In this document: one piece after another, positions 25,375 to 33,502 of the stretch
Layout of the letters: every line of letters starts with the position of its first letter
Numbering within the stretch: the first letter of the stretch is position 1
Assembly: GCA_000169115.1 (NCBI GenBank)
Contig: AAVV01000021.1
Location: 1 to 33,954 of the forward strand
Direction: 5' to 3'
Source of the DNA: a marine gamma proteobacterium HTCC2080
Lineage (GTDB): Bacteria > Pseudomonadota > Gammaproteobacteria > Pseudomonadales > Halieaceae
Length of the DNA: 33,954 nt
The notes under the pieces: model-generated
Database searches by the model: none
Seen by the model: the letters and a program-made list of their open reading frames with translations, nothing else
Told to the model about the DNA's origin: nothing
Position numbers and translations under genes: made by a program

Positions 25375-26493
25375 ATGCCAGAAACAACCCATAAACTACT
25401 CAGCACCGGGACTTGGCTCGCTGTAGCTGCCGCTATTTGCCTCGCCTTCGTTATCACTGGCCTCATCAAGGCCAATGTGCAATCGACAGAAAAACAAATT
25501 AGAGAGCCACTTCCCGTAGACGTCATACCCTACCAACGCACAGATCACTATATTCGACAATCAAGCTACATTGGCACCGTCCGAGCGCGCCGAGACAGTG
25601 CCTTAGCCTTTGAAGTAGCAGGAACACTAGAAACTCTGCCTGCTCGGGAAGGTATGTCCGTTGCTAAAGGACAAATACTGGCCACACTAAATACTGACCA
25701 GCGCTTAGCCAGATTACGGGCTGAAGAGGCGAACCTCGCGAAAATCACGACGAACCTCGAACTGGCCACCCTAAAACGCGAACGACTCGCCGACTTGCTG
25801 ACCCGGGGTTTAACCTCACAGCAAACTTTCGATGATGCCCAACTGGGAACCCGAGCGCTGGAACAGGCCCAGCGAGCGGTCAGCGCCAGAAGAGATAGTG
25901 CGAGTCTCGAAATTGAAAAGAGCACATTAAAAGCGCCCTATTCCGGTGTCGTGGCACAACGCTTCGCCGATCAGGGTGGGGTTGTCACCCCTGGCACCCC
26001 GATTCTCCGACTGTTAGCCCAATCAAAATTTGAAGCGCATGTGGGTGTACCGGTCGCCATTGGCGATTCACTCAAACTGGGGGAGCTATATTCACTGACC
26101 ATCGGAAAACAACGCTTGCAGGCAACGCTTAAGAATTTACGCGGCGATGTCGATGCCTTAACGCTTACCGTTGGAGCCATTTTTTTGTTACCCGATAACG
26201 CTCGTGTTAAAACGGGTGAAACCATTCATCTTGAACTGGCTGAATCGGTTTATGCGTCAGGCGGTTGGGTACCCCTGTCAGCATTGACTGCGGGTAATCG
26301 TGGCCTTTGGAATGTACTAGCAGTAAAAACAACATCGCAAGGTGAAGTCGCTGCACGGGAATCTGTAGAAATTATTTACAGCGAAAATGACCAAGTTTTT
26401 GTCGCAGGGACACTCGCGGCTGATGCCCGAATTATTGCCAGCGGACTTCACCGGTTAAGCCCCGGGGCCCTAATAGCCCCCTTGGAGGATTAA
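25375..26493 (+). CDS. RND efflux periplasmic adaptor (membrane fusion protein)
   Basis: The adaptor links the inner-membrane pump to an outer-membrane channel. I choose the ATG at 25375 (MPETTHKLLS; GGAG about ten bases upstream) over a TTG at 25300. The 372-residue protein has one N-terminal membrane anchor (about 12-30) and no lipobox. The split biotinyl-lipoyl domain is seen as LAFEVAGTLETLPAREGMSV and then KAPYSGVVAQRFADQGGVV, with a helical hairpin between them (about 105-175). Beta-barrel and membrane-proximal domains follow. It is four bases before the permease gene. No TolC-type channel gene is present, so the pump must borrow one from elsewhere. Confidence 0.93.
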   Translation: MPETTHKLLSTGTWLAVAAAICLAFVITGLIKANVQSTEKQIREPLPVDVIPYQRTDHYIRQSSYIGTVRARRDSALAFEVAGTLETLPAREGMSVAKGQILATLNTDQRLARLRAEEANLAKITTNLELATLKRERLADLLTRGLTSQQTFDDAQLGTRALEQAQRAVSARRDSASLEIEKSTLKAPYSGVVAQRFADQGGVVTPGTPILRLLAQSKFEAHVGVPVAIGDSLKLGELYSLTIGKQRLQATLKNLRGDVDALTLTVGAIFLLPDNARVKTGETIHLELAESVYASGGWVPLSALTAGNRGLWNVLAVKTTSQGEVAARESVEIIYSENDQVFVAGTLAADARIIASGLHRLSPGALIAPLED

Positions 26494-26496
26494 TCT

Positions 26497-29400
26497 GTGA
26501 TCGCTCGCTTGTTGTTCAAAAATCCGCGCTATCTTACCCTCATATTACTCATCGTCGCCGCGGTAGGCACTAGCTCTTACTCCAGCCTAGGGCGTCAAGA
26601 AGACCCAACAATCACGCCGTTTGTCGCCAAGCTGGAAACATTTTTCCCGGGCGCCAGTCCAGCGCGCGTGGAGTCGCTGGTCACTAAACCACTAGAGGAT
26701 GCCTTGCGAGAGGTTCCCGAGGTTACGGAAATTCAATCGACGTCTGCGGCAGGCGTTTCAGTAATCAGCATTGAAACCGATTATCGGTTGTCCCTCGCTG
26801 GCATAGAACGAGTGTGGTCAGAACTACGCGACATAGTAGCCGCCGAGGCTGAAAACTTTCCCGTCGGCGTTAATCCTCCGCTATTCGAAGATGACATCAT
26901 TACCGCCTACGTTAAAATTCTCTCGATTTCCGCCAAACCTGGCAGGGACATACCGCCATCGGTTTTGCGCAGAGAAGCTGAGATTCTTGCCGATGCTATT
27001 CGCGGTGTACCCAAAACCAAACGCGTCACCTTGTATGGGGCACCCGAAGAGGAGGTGCTAGTAGAGCTCAACGAGGCCCAACTGGCTGCTCTCGGTATCA
27101 ATGTCAGCGAGGTTAGCGAAATCTTGCGAAAGGCAGATGCCAGGACACCGGCGGGCAGCCTAACGGGTAGTGGCTCCGACATCGCAGTTGAACTCTCAGG
27201 AGAATTTACAAACCTCGAGACGCTGCGAGAGCTTCAGATACGTGCACTGCCCAACGGACGCGTTTTGCGGCTTCAGGATATTGCCACGCTGTCGCGAACA
27301 GAGCGCACGCCTGCATTCAGCTACGCGCTGTCCAACGGCCGACGCTCGGTGCTGCTAGGGGCCGAAATGATCCGAGGCTATCAAGCCGATGCCTATGGCA
27401 AACGTTTTGATACATTCTTAGACGCCTACCGGAGCCAAGCCCCAGAGGGTTTAAGCATCGAGATCGCCTATGATCAGAGCCAATATACAGAGGCGCGTCT
27501 CACTGGGGTGATCACCAACCTACTAGCCGGGGTTTGCATCGTTCTCGCCGTACTTTTTGTCACTTTAGGGTGGCGCGCTGCGTTGGTTGTCGCCGTGATA
27601 CTGCCAATGTGCACCCTTCTGTCCATGGTTGGACTTCTTTACCTTGAGGTACCCATTCACCAGATGTCACTAACAGGCCTAGTCGTCGCCTTGGGATTAT
27701 TGGTGGACGGCTCTATTGTTATGACTGATGAGGTGCGAAAGCGCCTTATCAAGGGTATGTCGCCATTGAAGGCGCTAGAAGCCTCGGTCGGTCGCTTGCG
27801 AATACCATTGATCGCATCCACGGTAACAACAGTTTTAACCTTTTTACCGATGGCGATTTTAGAGGGGCCAGCCGGAGATTTTTTAGGTTCTATTGCCCTT
27901 TCAGTTATCGTAATGCTGTTGGCATCCATGTTACTCGCCCTCACCGTAACGCCGGTGCTTGCAGCGCGCTTGCTGCCAACAGGATTGAATGAGGGCTATC
28001 GATGGTGGCAAGCAGGCATCGACTTGCCCGCGGTAAGCCGCAGGTTTGCCACGTTATTAACGCAATCTCTGCGTAATCCGCTAGGCGCTATCGCCCTTGC
28101 ACTATGCCTTCCCGTCACTGGCTTTCTATGTGCCAGCACCCTGACCAACTCATTTTTCCCAGGAGTAGATCGGGATCAGCTGTACCTTCAGGTGACTCTG
28201 ACGGAAAGTGCATCGATTGAAGATGCCTTGAGCCTGGCTCAAAAAATAGATGCTGACCTCGCAAAGGAAGCATTGATTCGACGAGTCGATTGGACCATCG
28301 GTGAAAGCGCCCCAGCTTTTTATTACAACATGCGATCCAACAAGAAGGGACGGCCCGGTTGGCTGGAGTCGCTCATCCTTACCACTGACGCAGACGCAAC
28401 GGATGCGCTAATCCGTCGCCTACAGCGTCAATTAGACCGCGACTACCCTGCCGCGCAAATTATTGTTCGAGGCATTGATCAAGGGCCGCCAATCGAAGCA
28501 CCTCTCGAAATCACAGTGACAGGACCCAATGTCAAAACATTACAGGCGCTGGGTGAGCAGTTTAGACAGCGTATGGATGCGCTCCCTGACGTCACACACA
28601 CCAAAGTTTCGATGGAGGCAGGGCCGCCTAAGTTAGTATTCCATTTGGAGGAGGACAAACTTAAGCAGGTAGGACTGAGTCGAGTGACAGTAGCCACCGC
28701 CCTAGATGCCGCTTTACGAGGTAGGCTAGGCGGTGAACTCCTTGAAGATACAGAACGTCTCCCTGTGCGCACAAGACTCGCACGAAGTGACTGGTCAAAT
28801 AGCAACCTCCTGCAAAATTTGCGCATACCGGTCAGTCAATCAGGCTCAGCTATTCAAGCCGTGCCGTTGAGCGCCCTGGGATCGGCGGCTCTAGAACCCG
28901 ATGACAGTCCAATCACCCGAGAAAATGGCGAGCGACTTAACCGAGTGCAAGCATTCCTAGTCAGAGGGATACTGCCAGAGGAGGCGTTAAAACTGCTTCG
29001 TGCAAGATTGGCCCAAAACCCTATCGAGCTACCGGCTGGATATTCTTACAGTTTTGGTGGTGACACGGATGAGCGTGCAGGTGTGATCGAAGACCTCATG
29101 GCGCCGCTAGGCATTATCATGGCTGCCTTGGTGGCAACAATCGTACTGACCTTCAATTCGTGGCGCCTATCCGCTATCGCTGTGTTGGTATGCGGTTGCT
29201 CATTTGGCCTGAGTCTTCTGGCACTCGCGCTATTTCGTTACCCATTAGGAATAACGCCACTTATCGGTGTGATTGGATCTATTGGTGTTTCTATTAATGC
29301 GGCAATCATTATTCTTACTGCCCTGCAGCAAGATTCCGAGGCAGCTAAGGGCAACCCACAAGCAATTGTTAGGGTCGTACGGGATTCGAGCCGCCATATT

Positions 29401-29610
29401 GTGTCGACAACCATCACGACTTTTGGCGGCTTCTTGCCACTCATTCTCGAAGGGGGCCGATTCTGGCCCCCCTTTGCCGTGGCGATTGCAGGTGGCGTGC
29501 TGCTTTCAACAGTCATATCGTTCTTTTTAGTACCACCGCTGTTTTATCTCACCGTCCGGCGCTACGACGTGTCCGAAGCTCTCAATGTCACTGAGGGCGC
29601 ATCAGGATGA
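26497..29610 (+). CDS. RND-family efflux permease
   Basis: This is a 1037-residue inner-membrane pump with the twelve-helix, two-large-loop layout of the AcrB superfamily. It starts at a GTG preceded by GGAGG. The N terminus is MIARLLFKNPRYLTLILLI, and the first porter loop has FVAKLETFFPGASPARVESLVTKPLEDAL. The helix 4 motif is VVALGLLVDGSIVMTDEV: Asp404 is kept at the place of AcrB Asp407, but the second acidic residue (Asp408) is Gly405. In helix 10, GVSINAAIIIL places Asn934 where AcrB has Lys940. The proton relay therefore differs from the drug-pump paradigm. Substrates cannot be told from sequence. Confidence 0.95.
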   Translation: MIARLLFKNPRYLTLILLIVAAVGTSSYSSLGRQEDPTITPFVAKLETFFPGASPARVESLVTKPLEDALREVPEVTEIQSTSAAGVSVISIETDYRLSLAGIERVWSELRDIVAAEAENFPVGVNPPLFEDDIITAYVKILSISAKPGRDIPPSVLRREAEILADAIRGVPKTKRVTLYGAPEEEVLVELNEAQLAALGINVSEVSEILRKADARTPAGSLTGSGSDIAVELSGEFTNLETLRELQIRALPNGRVLRLQDIATLSRTERTPAFSYALSNGRRSVLLGAEMIRGYQADAYGKRFDTFLDAYRSQAPEGLSIEIAYDQSQYTEARLTGVITNLLAGVCIVLAVLFVTLGWRAALVVAVILPMCTLLSMVGLLYLEVPIHQMSLTGLVVALGLLVDGSIVMTDEVRKRLIKGMSPLKALEASVGRLRIPLIASTVTTVLTFLPMAILEGPAGDFLGSIALSVIVMLLASMLLALTVTPVLAARLLPTGLNEGYRWWQAGIDLPAVSRRFATLLTQSLRNPLGAIALALCLPVTGFLCASTLTNSFFPGVDRDQLYLQVTLTESASIEDALSLAQKIDADLAKEALIRRVDWTIGESAPAFYYNMRSNKKGRPGWLESLILTTDADATDALIRRLQRQLDRDYPAAQIIVRGIDQGPPIEAPLEITVTGPNVKTLQALGEQFRQRMDALPDVTHTKVSMEAGPPKLVFHLEEDKLKQVGLSRVTVATALDAALRGRLGGELLEDTERLPVRTRLARSDWSNSNLLQNLRIPVSQSGSAIQAVPLSALGSAALEPDDSPITRENGERLNRVQAFLVRGILPEEALKLLRARLAQNPIELPAGYSYSFGGDTDERAGVIEDLMAPLGIIMAALVATIVLTFNSWRLSAIAVLVCGCSFGLSLLALALFRYPLGITPLIGVIGSIGVSINAAIIILTALQQDSEAAKGNPQAIVRVVRDSSRHIVSTTITTFGGFLPLILEGGRFWPPFAVAIAGGVLLSTVISFFLVPPLFYLTVRRYDVSEALNVTEGASG

Positions 29611-30269
29611 ATAACTCCAACAATGGCTACCATCATGGACACCTTAGGGACTCACTGATTCTAGCCGCAGCAGCATTAATCGAGGAGCAGGGGTCTCTTT
29701 CATTTAGTATCACTGATGCCGCAAAAAGAGCCGGCGTGAGCAGTGCGGCACCCTATCGACATTTTCAAGACAAAAACGACCTGCTTGATAACGTCAGGGA
29801 CCTTGCATTTATGGGGCTGCACCAAGCACTCGAGGAGACGCAACAGCAACACAGGCACAACTCAGATACCGTTGCTGCTGTCTACGCTATGGGACTGACA
29901 TATCTAAAATACGCACGGGGCAAACGGGCTTTTTTCTCTCTCATGTGGGAGGACCATGGCCAAATGCAGCCGGAGCGCCAAAACCTAGCACACAAAAGCG
30001 TGGGATTCTCTTTGCTGCTTACCTCCGTGGAAAACCACTTGATGCAGACAGGCGGCACAAGTGTTTGCAGCACTAATCAACAAACAGCATTACACGTAGC
30101 CACTCAACTCTGGGCACTCGCCCATGGCGTAGCCACGCTTGAGGGGAGTCAAATGCTCGACATGTTCGACAAATCAGCTCAAGCCGAAAGTATACTTATC
30201 CAAGCCACATCCGCACTACTCGCTGGCGTGAGTAACATAGACACTAAACTTGCAGGGCAAGCAGGCTAG
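29607..30269 (+). CDS. TetR/AcrR-family transcriptional regulator
   Basis: The 220-residue product has a TetR helix-turn-helix near residues 15-62 (SLILAAAALIEEQG, then FSITDAAKRAGVSSAAPYRHFQDKNDLL). Its helical ligand domain ends with a WALAHGVATLEG segment typical of the WHG C-terminal family (PF13305). The ATG overlaps the permease stop by four bases, so the regulator is made from the efflux transcript. It probably represses its own operon through a site upstream of the adaptor; the dyad at 25304-25322 is the best candidate. The inducing ligand is unknown. Confidence 0.93.
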   Translation: MNNSNNGYHHGHLRDSLILAAAALIEEQGSLSFSITDAAKRAGVSSAAPYRHFQDKNDLLDNVRDLAFMGLHQALEETQQQHRHNSDTVAAVYAMGLTYLKYARGKRAFFSLMWEDHGQMQPERQNLAHKSVGFSLLLTSVENHLMQTGGTSVCSTNQQTALHVATQLWALAHGVATLEGSQMLDMFDKSAQAESILIQATSALLAGVSNIDTKLAGQAG

Positions 30270-30390
30270 CGAGTGCCGATTGTGCACAGCACCATCTAGG
30301 TTGCAAACAGCTCCGAACGCAAAGATCAAACCTGCATGTCTCACCGGAAAGCTAAAGCCTTTAGTTCTTCAAAATGTCCATATTTGCTAC

Positions 30391-30419
30391 TTGGGCGCAG
30401 TGATCAGCAATGGCATACT
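30391..30419 (+). promoter_or_regulatory. Candidate tRNA-Arg promoter
   Basis: TTGGGC (30391-30396) and CATACT (30414-30419) are separated by 17 bases. A GC-rich discriminator (GCCGCCCC) follows, as in stringently controlled tRNA promoters. The predicted start near 30426 is only about four bases before the mature tRNA. Confidence 0.4.
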
Positions 30420-30429
30420 GCCGCCCCAG

Positions 30430-30506
30430 CCGCTCGTAGCACAACCGGATAGTGCAACGGCCTTCTAAGCCGTAGGTTGCAGGTTCGAATCCTGCCGGGC
30501 GGGCCA
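30430..30506 (+). tRNA. tRNA-Arg, anticodon UCU
   Basis: A 77-base cloverleaf can be drawn. The acceptor is CCGCTCG/CGGGCGG with one T-G wobble. The D arm is GCAC/GTGC with loop AACCGGATA. The anticodon stem is ACGGC/GCCGT with loop CTTCTAA (anticodon TCT), the variable loop is AGGTT, and the T arm is GCAGG/CCTGC with loop TTCGAAT. The discriminator is G and the 3' CCA is encoded. It reads AGA codons. The first pair is C1-G72, where many bacterial tRNA-Arg genes have G1-C72. Confidence 0.96.
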
Positions 30507-30556
30507 ATATCTCCCATCGGTATTTGCTGAACTCAAAGTCAATAAGGCTCAATTCA

Positions 30557-31417
30557 ATGAATTCGAAGCGATCGGTTATTGTTCATTACCACACCTTCAA
30601 AAATAGCGGCACATCCTTTGATGAGCTACTGACAGCCAATTACAAAGACAACCACCTGTGCTTTGACGGACCATTTCCTTACACCATGTTCAACCAGCAA
30701 GAGTTGCTCAAGGTGATCCGCAGAAGCCCTACGAAGATTGCCTTTTCATCGCACAGCATAAGACTGCCAGTGCCAACTGACTTAGACGTCAATGCCGTCG
30801 CTGCACTCTTTATAAGGCATCCACTTTTGCGGATCCGCTCAGTATACGGCTTTGAAATGCGCTCTGAAGGAATCAAGGCCAAGCTGCAAACTGCGGTGAA
30901 GAGCAAGCTCTTTAAGAAAAAAGCAATCCCTCAAGAAGCCACTGCCACAGCTGACCAACAACCGACTTTTGATGAATGGGTCACCTATCTGCGCGGCCAT
31001 ACAGCAAGCAATCTCAATGCTGGACTCCTAAGCAACAGTCAAACCCATATGTTTTGCGGTGTTTACGGCAGCGCAGGAATTGCAAAGACTTTTTTCGCTG
31101 ATGGTCCCAAGGCTGTCCGGCTCAGCGACCTTGACCAGGCAAAGCGTAACCTGCTTGCCGTCCCTTTGCTTGCACGTACAGAGACGTTCGAACAGGACGT
31201 AAAACGCTTCCCAGAAATCCTGTCTCGCTATGGAATCGAGTTCAACTATCAAGATTTTCCCGCAGCCAACGTGAGCAATCCCAATGCTGACGGCTCCGTC
31301 AAGGACCGTCTCCAACACGTCGAAGAAGAGCTCAGTGAGGACAACTTGACTTGGTTAAGCTATGCCAATGCACAGGACTTAGAGCTTTACAACTTTAGTA
31401 CTGAGATTCTCACGTGA
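30557..31417 (+). CDS. Sulfotransferase-like protein
   Basis: I use the ATG at 30557 (AAGG nine bases upstream) rather than a TTG at 30524. The 286-residue protein has the 5'-phosphosulfate-binding loop signature near the N terminus, HYHTFKNSGTSF, with Lys15, Gly18, Thr19 and Ser20. It also has a 3'-phosphate-binding block, LFIRHPLLRIRSVYGFE, with Arg87 and Ser95. These fit PAPS-dependent sulfotransferases of the Sulfotransfer_2-like group, which often sulfate cell-surface or exopolysaccharide carbohydrates. The acceptor is unknown, and no glycosyltransferase or PAPS-synthesis gene is nearby. It stands alone just after the tRNA gene, suggesting accessory DNA, but no integrase or repeat marks a boundary. 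Confidence 0.75.
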   Translation: MNSKRSVIVHYHTFKNSGTSFDELLTANYKDNHLCFDGPFPYTMFNQQELLKVIRRSPTKIAFSSHSIRLPVPTDLDVNAVAALFIRHPLLRIRSVYGFEMRSEGIKAKLQTAVKSKLFKKKAIPQEATATADQQPTFDEWVTYLRGHTASNLNAGLLSNSQTHMFCGVYGSAGIAKTFFADGPKAVRLSDLDQAKRNLLAVPLLARTETFEQDVKRFPEILSRYGIEFNYQDFPAANVSNPNADGSVKDRLQHVEEELSEDNLTWLSYANAQDLELYNFSTEILT

Positions 31418-31568
31418 CGCTGCAAGTATCTCGACCCTAAGCAAACACCGAAACGGCCCTACAGTTATCGCAACAGGATTCCCACTGTCTGCCACCCATA
31501 AAGCTCGAGGGCTGGAGTGCTGTCACCCCGCCTCACAACGTGACACCGCAAGCGGGCCACCAAACCAC

Positions 31569-33002
31569 TTATCGCCCGAGTTTTCGCAGTGGCGCGCTGC
31601 GGCCGAGAATAGTTTCTAACTGACGCTGGTAGAGCGACTCAGAGCCCTCTCTAATTGGAGCGCTTTGCAAATAGGTACTTGAAGAAGCCGCACTCTCGAG
31701 CACATCATTGCTGCCCGCGTCCGCCACCACTGGTTGGCCTTGGCTTTTGCCCACCACGTTATCTTCAGTATTAGCTCCCAGAGTGATATCGGTTGTCGCC
31801 GTCGAGGCTGCAAACGAGTTGGCGAGAATAGCCCAGCCGCTCACCGTACTACCCAAGCCGCCATCGGCGACGTCGCCACTGTCTAGCGATACCCAAGTAG
31901 AAGCTGAACCCGAAAAAGTATTGGCGCTGATAACCCCATTTGAGGTGTCCAATACTGCCAGCCCTGAACCGGCACTGTTGGTATCGCTTCCGGTAAATGT
32001 ATTTGATGTGATGATCATCTCGTGGACAATACTTTTACCCTGCTGAGCAGACAGGAGGCCGTACCCTTCGCCATGCACGCCACCATCAATGAACTTATTT
32101 TTACTAAAGGACGTTTTGTTAATAGCAGGCGAGGCGCTGCTGTTACCGACTAATACCCCTGTGGTGCCGAATAAGCCTGCCAAACCGCCGGGGTATTGGA
32201 CGTCGTTATAGTAAATTTGATTCCGATAGATGTTTGTAGCCTGACTGGCGTCCACGATAGAGATCGGAATTCCCAAACGCTCCATTGGGTTATTGAAGGT
32301 GATATCTACTTGGCCGTTGGCCGAAATAGAGCTCAAGATACCAATATCAAGGTCCCTAATTTGGTTACGGTTTACAATTAACGAACCCAAAGCCTTATTC
32401 TCTTCCGGCAGGGCACCACCACTTTCAGGAAAACATGCAGGGGCGGCGTCCATAGTGATGCCTGTCGTGAAGTCGAGCGCCGATGCGCCGCCACCCTCGA
32501 TGATAATCCGGTCGACAACACCAAAAACCACTCGATCTCCGGTGCAATTCTCAGGGTTTGAATAGAACCCGATCACTGAAGCAGATCCGCCGGAAGTGCT
32601 ACAAGGTTCATTGACCGTTAATTTCATCCGAGTTACTACAGCATCGCCTACAATAAAGCGCAGTGCGGCCCCTGTTGTGCAATCAAGTGATCCGTCTGTA
32701 ACATTAATCGTCGTCAGGTCGAAGGATCTTCCGCGCAATCGTCCCTCGTAGTCGTTTGCCGTAACTCCCCCGATCGAGTAAGCGTCAGAGGTTAAGTAGA
32801 CGTCCTTGTAGCCGTTAGTGACCGCCGCGTCCAGGGCACATTGAATGTTATCCGTGTCGTCGCCGCCGGCACTGGACTGTACTTTAACAATCCCGCCATC
32901 GAGCTCTACTTCCGCAGAGCAGCCAAGATCCTGGGCGAATGCTGCGGGAGCAGAAAAAGTGAGGGCAATCATCAACCAACGGGCTACAAATACTGGGTTC
33001 AT
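31569..33002 (-). CDS. Secreted right-handed parallel beta-helix protein
   Basis: I start it at MNPVFVARWLMIALTFSAPAAFAQ (33002), a good signal peptide with predicted cleavage after AFA. The mature protein (about 454 residues) begins with DDTDNIQCALDAAVTNG, the usual cap of pectate-lyase-like folds. It then contains repeated strand turns of the type N-x-I/F, for example VNRNQIRDLDIGILS, YRNQIYYND, SKNKFIDGG, TSNTFTGSD and SANTFSGSAS. There are six cysteines in the first half, which may form disulfides in the periplasm or outside. Catalytic residues of polysaccharide lyases are not apparent, so it may be a binding or structural protein, or an enzyme of an unrecognised type. It faces the sulfotransferase-like gene convergently. 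Confidence 0.75.
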   Translation of the reverse strand: MNPVFVARWLMIALTFSAPAAFAQDLGCSAEVELDGGIVKVQSSAGGDDTDNIQCALDAAVTNGYKDVYLTSDAYSIGGVTANDYEGRLRGRSFDLTTINVTDGSLDCTTGAALRFIVGDAVVTRMKLTVNEPCSTSGGSASVIGFYSNPENCTGDRVVFGVVDRIIIEGGGASALDFTTGITMDAAPACFPESGGALPEENKALGSLIVNRNQIRDLDIGILSSISANGQVDITFNNPMERLGIPISIVDASQATNIYRNQIYYNDVQYPGGLAGLFGTTGVLVGNSSASPAINKTSFSKNKFIDGGVHGEGYGLLSAQQGKSIVHEMIITSNTFTGSDTNSAGSGLAVLDTSNGVISANTFSGSASTWVSLDSGDVADGGLGSTVSGWAILANSFAASTATTDITLGANTEDNVVGKSQGQPVVADAGSNDVLESAASSSTYLQSAPIREGSESLYQRQLETILGRSAPLRKLGR

Positions 33003-33502
33003 TATCACTAAATCTCTCTTTATTGGGCCGTAGTGCCTGACCGTAAATGACAAACGTGCTTGCGATACACAATCGTACTACGCCTCCTTGTCGGAGACCA
33101 ATAGCGTAGCAAAAAATGTGCGGCCTCCCGCAAAATGCATTTTGGCGCGTATCGTGCCACCCGCTTTTTGCTGACGACTCGAGCTCAATACCCCAAGGCA
33201 CAAGACAAAAACTGGCGTAAAGCCATCACAATGACCGCTAATTTTGAGGCTTGCGTCACATTAAAGCGGATATCAATCGTAAAACACTAGCCATAAATGC
33301 ATATTGCGATGAAAAATTAGAATAAATTTGACTTTGCAATTTTTATGGCATACCTTGCTTCTCAAGTCAGGAAGACCCGCTTATTTGCGATGAAGGTCAT
33401 GGATGGCCAGCAACCGGAACCGAAGTTCCACTCGCAAAGAAGCCACCGGGGCATGGAACGCCCCACCCACTTTAGATCAGAAAACTCTCAGATAGACCCA
33501 GA
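33003..33502. other. Gene-free interval upstream of the beta-helix gene
   Basis: These 500 bases hold no reading frame that I accept. The longest candidate, 62 codons at 33345-33533 on the plus strand, runs into the regulator remnant and has no recognisable sequence. The stretch 33250-33345 is distinctly AT-rich. A TTGACT there has a plausible -35 look, but no good -10 follows. A 14-bp palindrome lies at 33131-33144. The leader and promoter of the beta-helix gene must be in this interval. Confidence 0.6.
33131..33144. promoter_or_regulatory. 14-bp perfect palindrome
   Basis: CAAAATGCATTTTG is a perfect palindrome about 130 bases before the beta-helix gene start. It could be an operator for a dimeric regulator, but nothing else supports that. 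Confidence 0.3.

Noticed and set aside
30361-30552. Minus-strand frame across the tRNA encoding ARPAGFEPATYGLEGR
   Set aside because: This is the well-known false protein made by translating the antisense of a tRNA T-arm and acceptor; the tRNA explains the sequence.
33345-33360. ATGGCATACCTTGCTT as a sigma-54 promoter
   Set aside because: The GG and GC elements are separated by eight bases rather than the required ten, and no sigma-54-type target gene follows.
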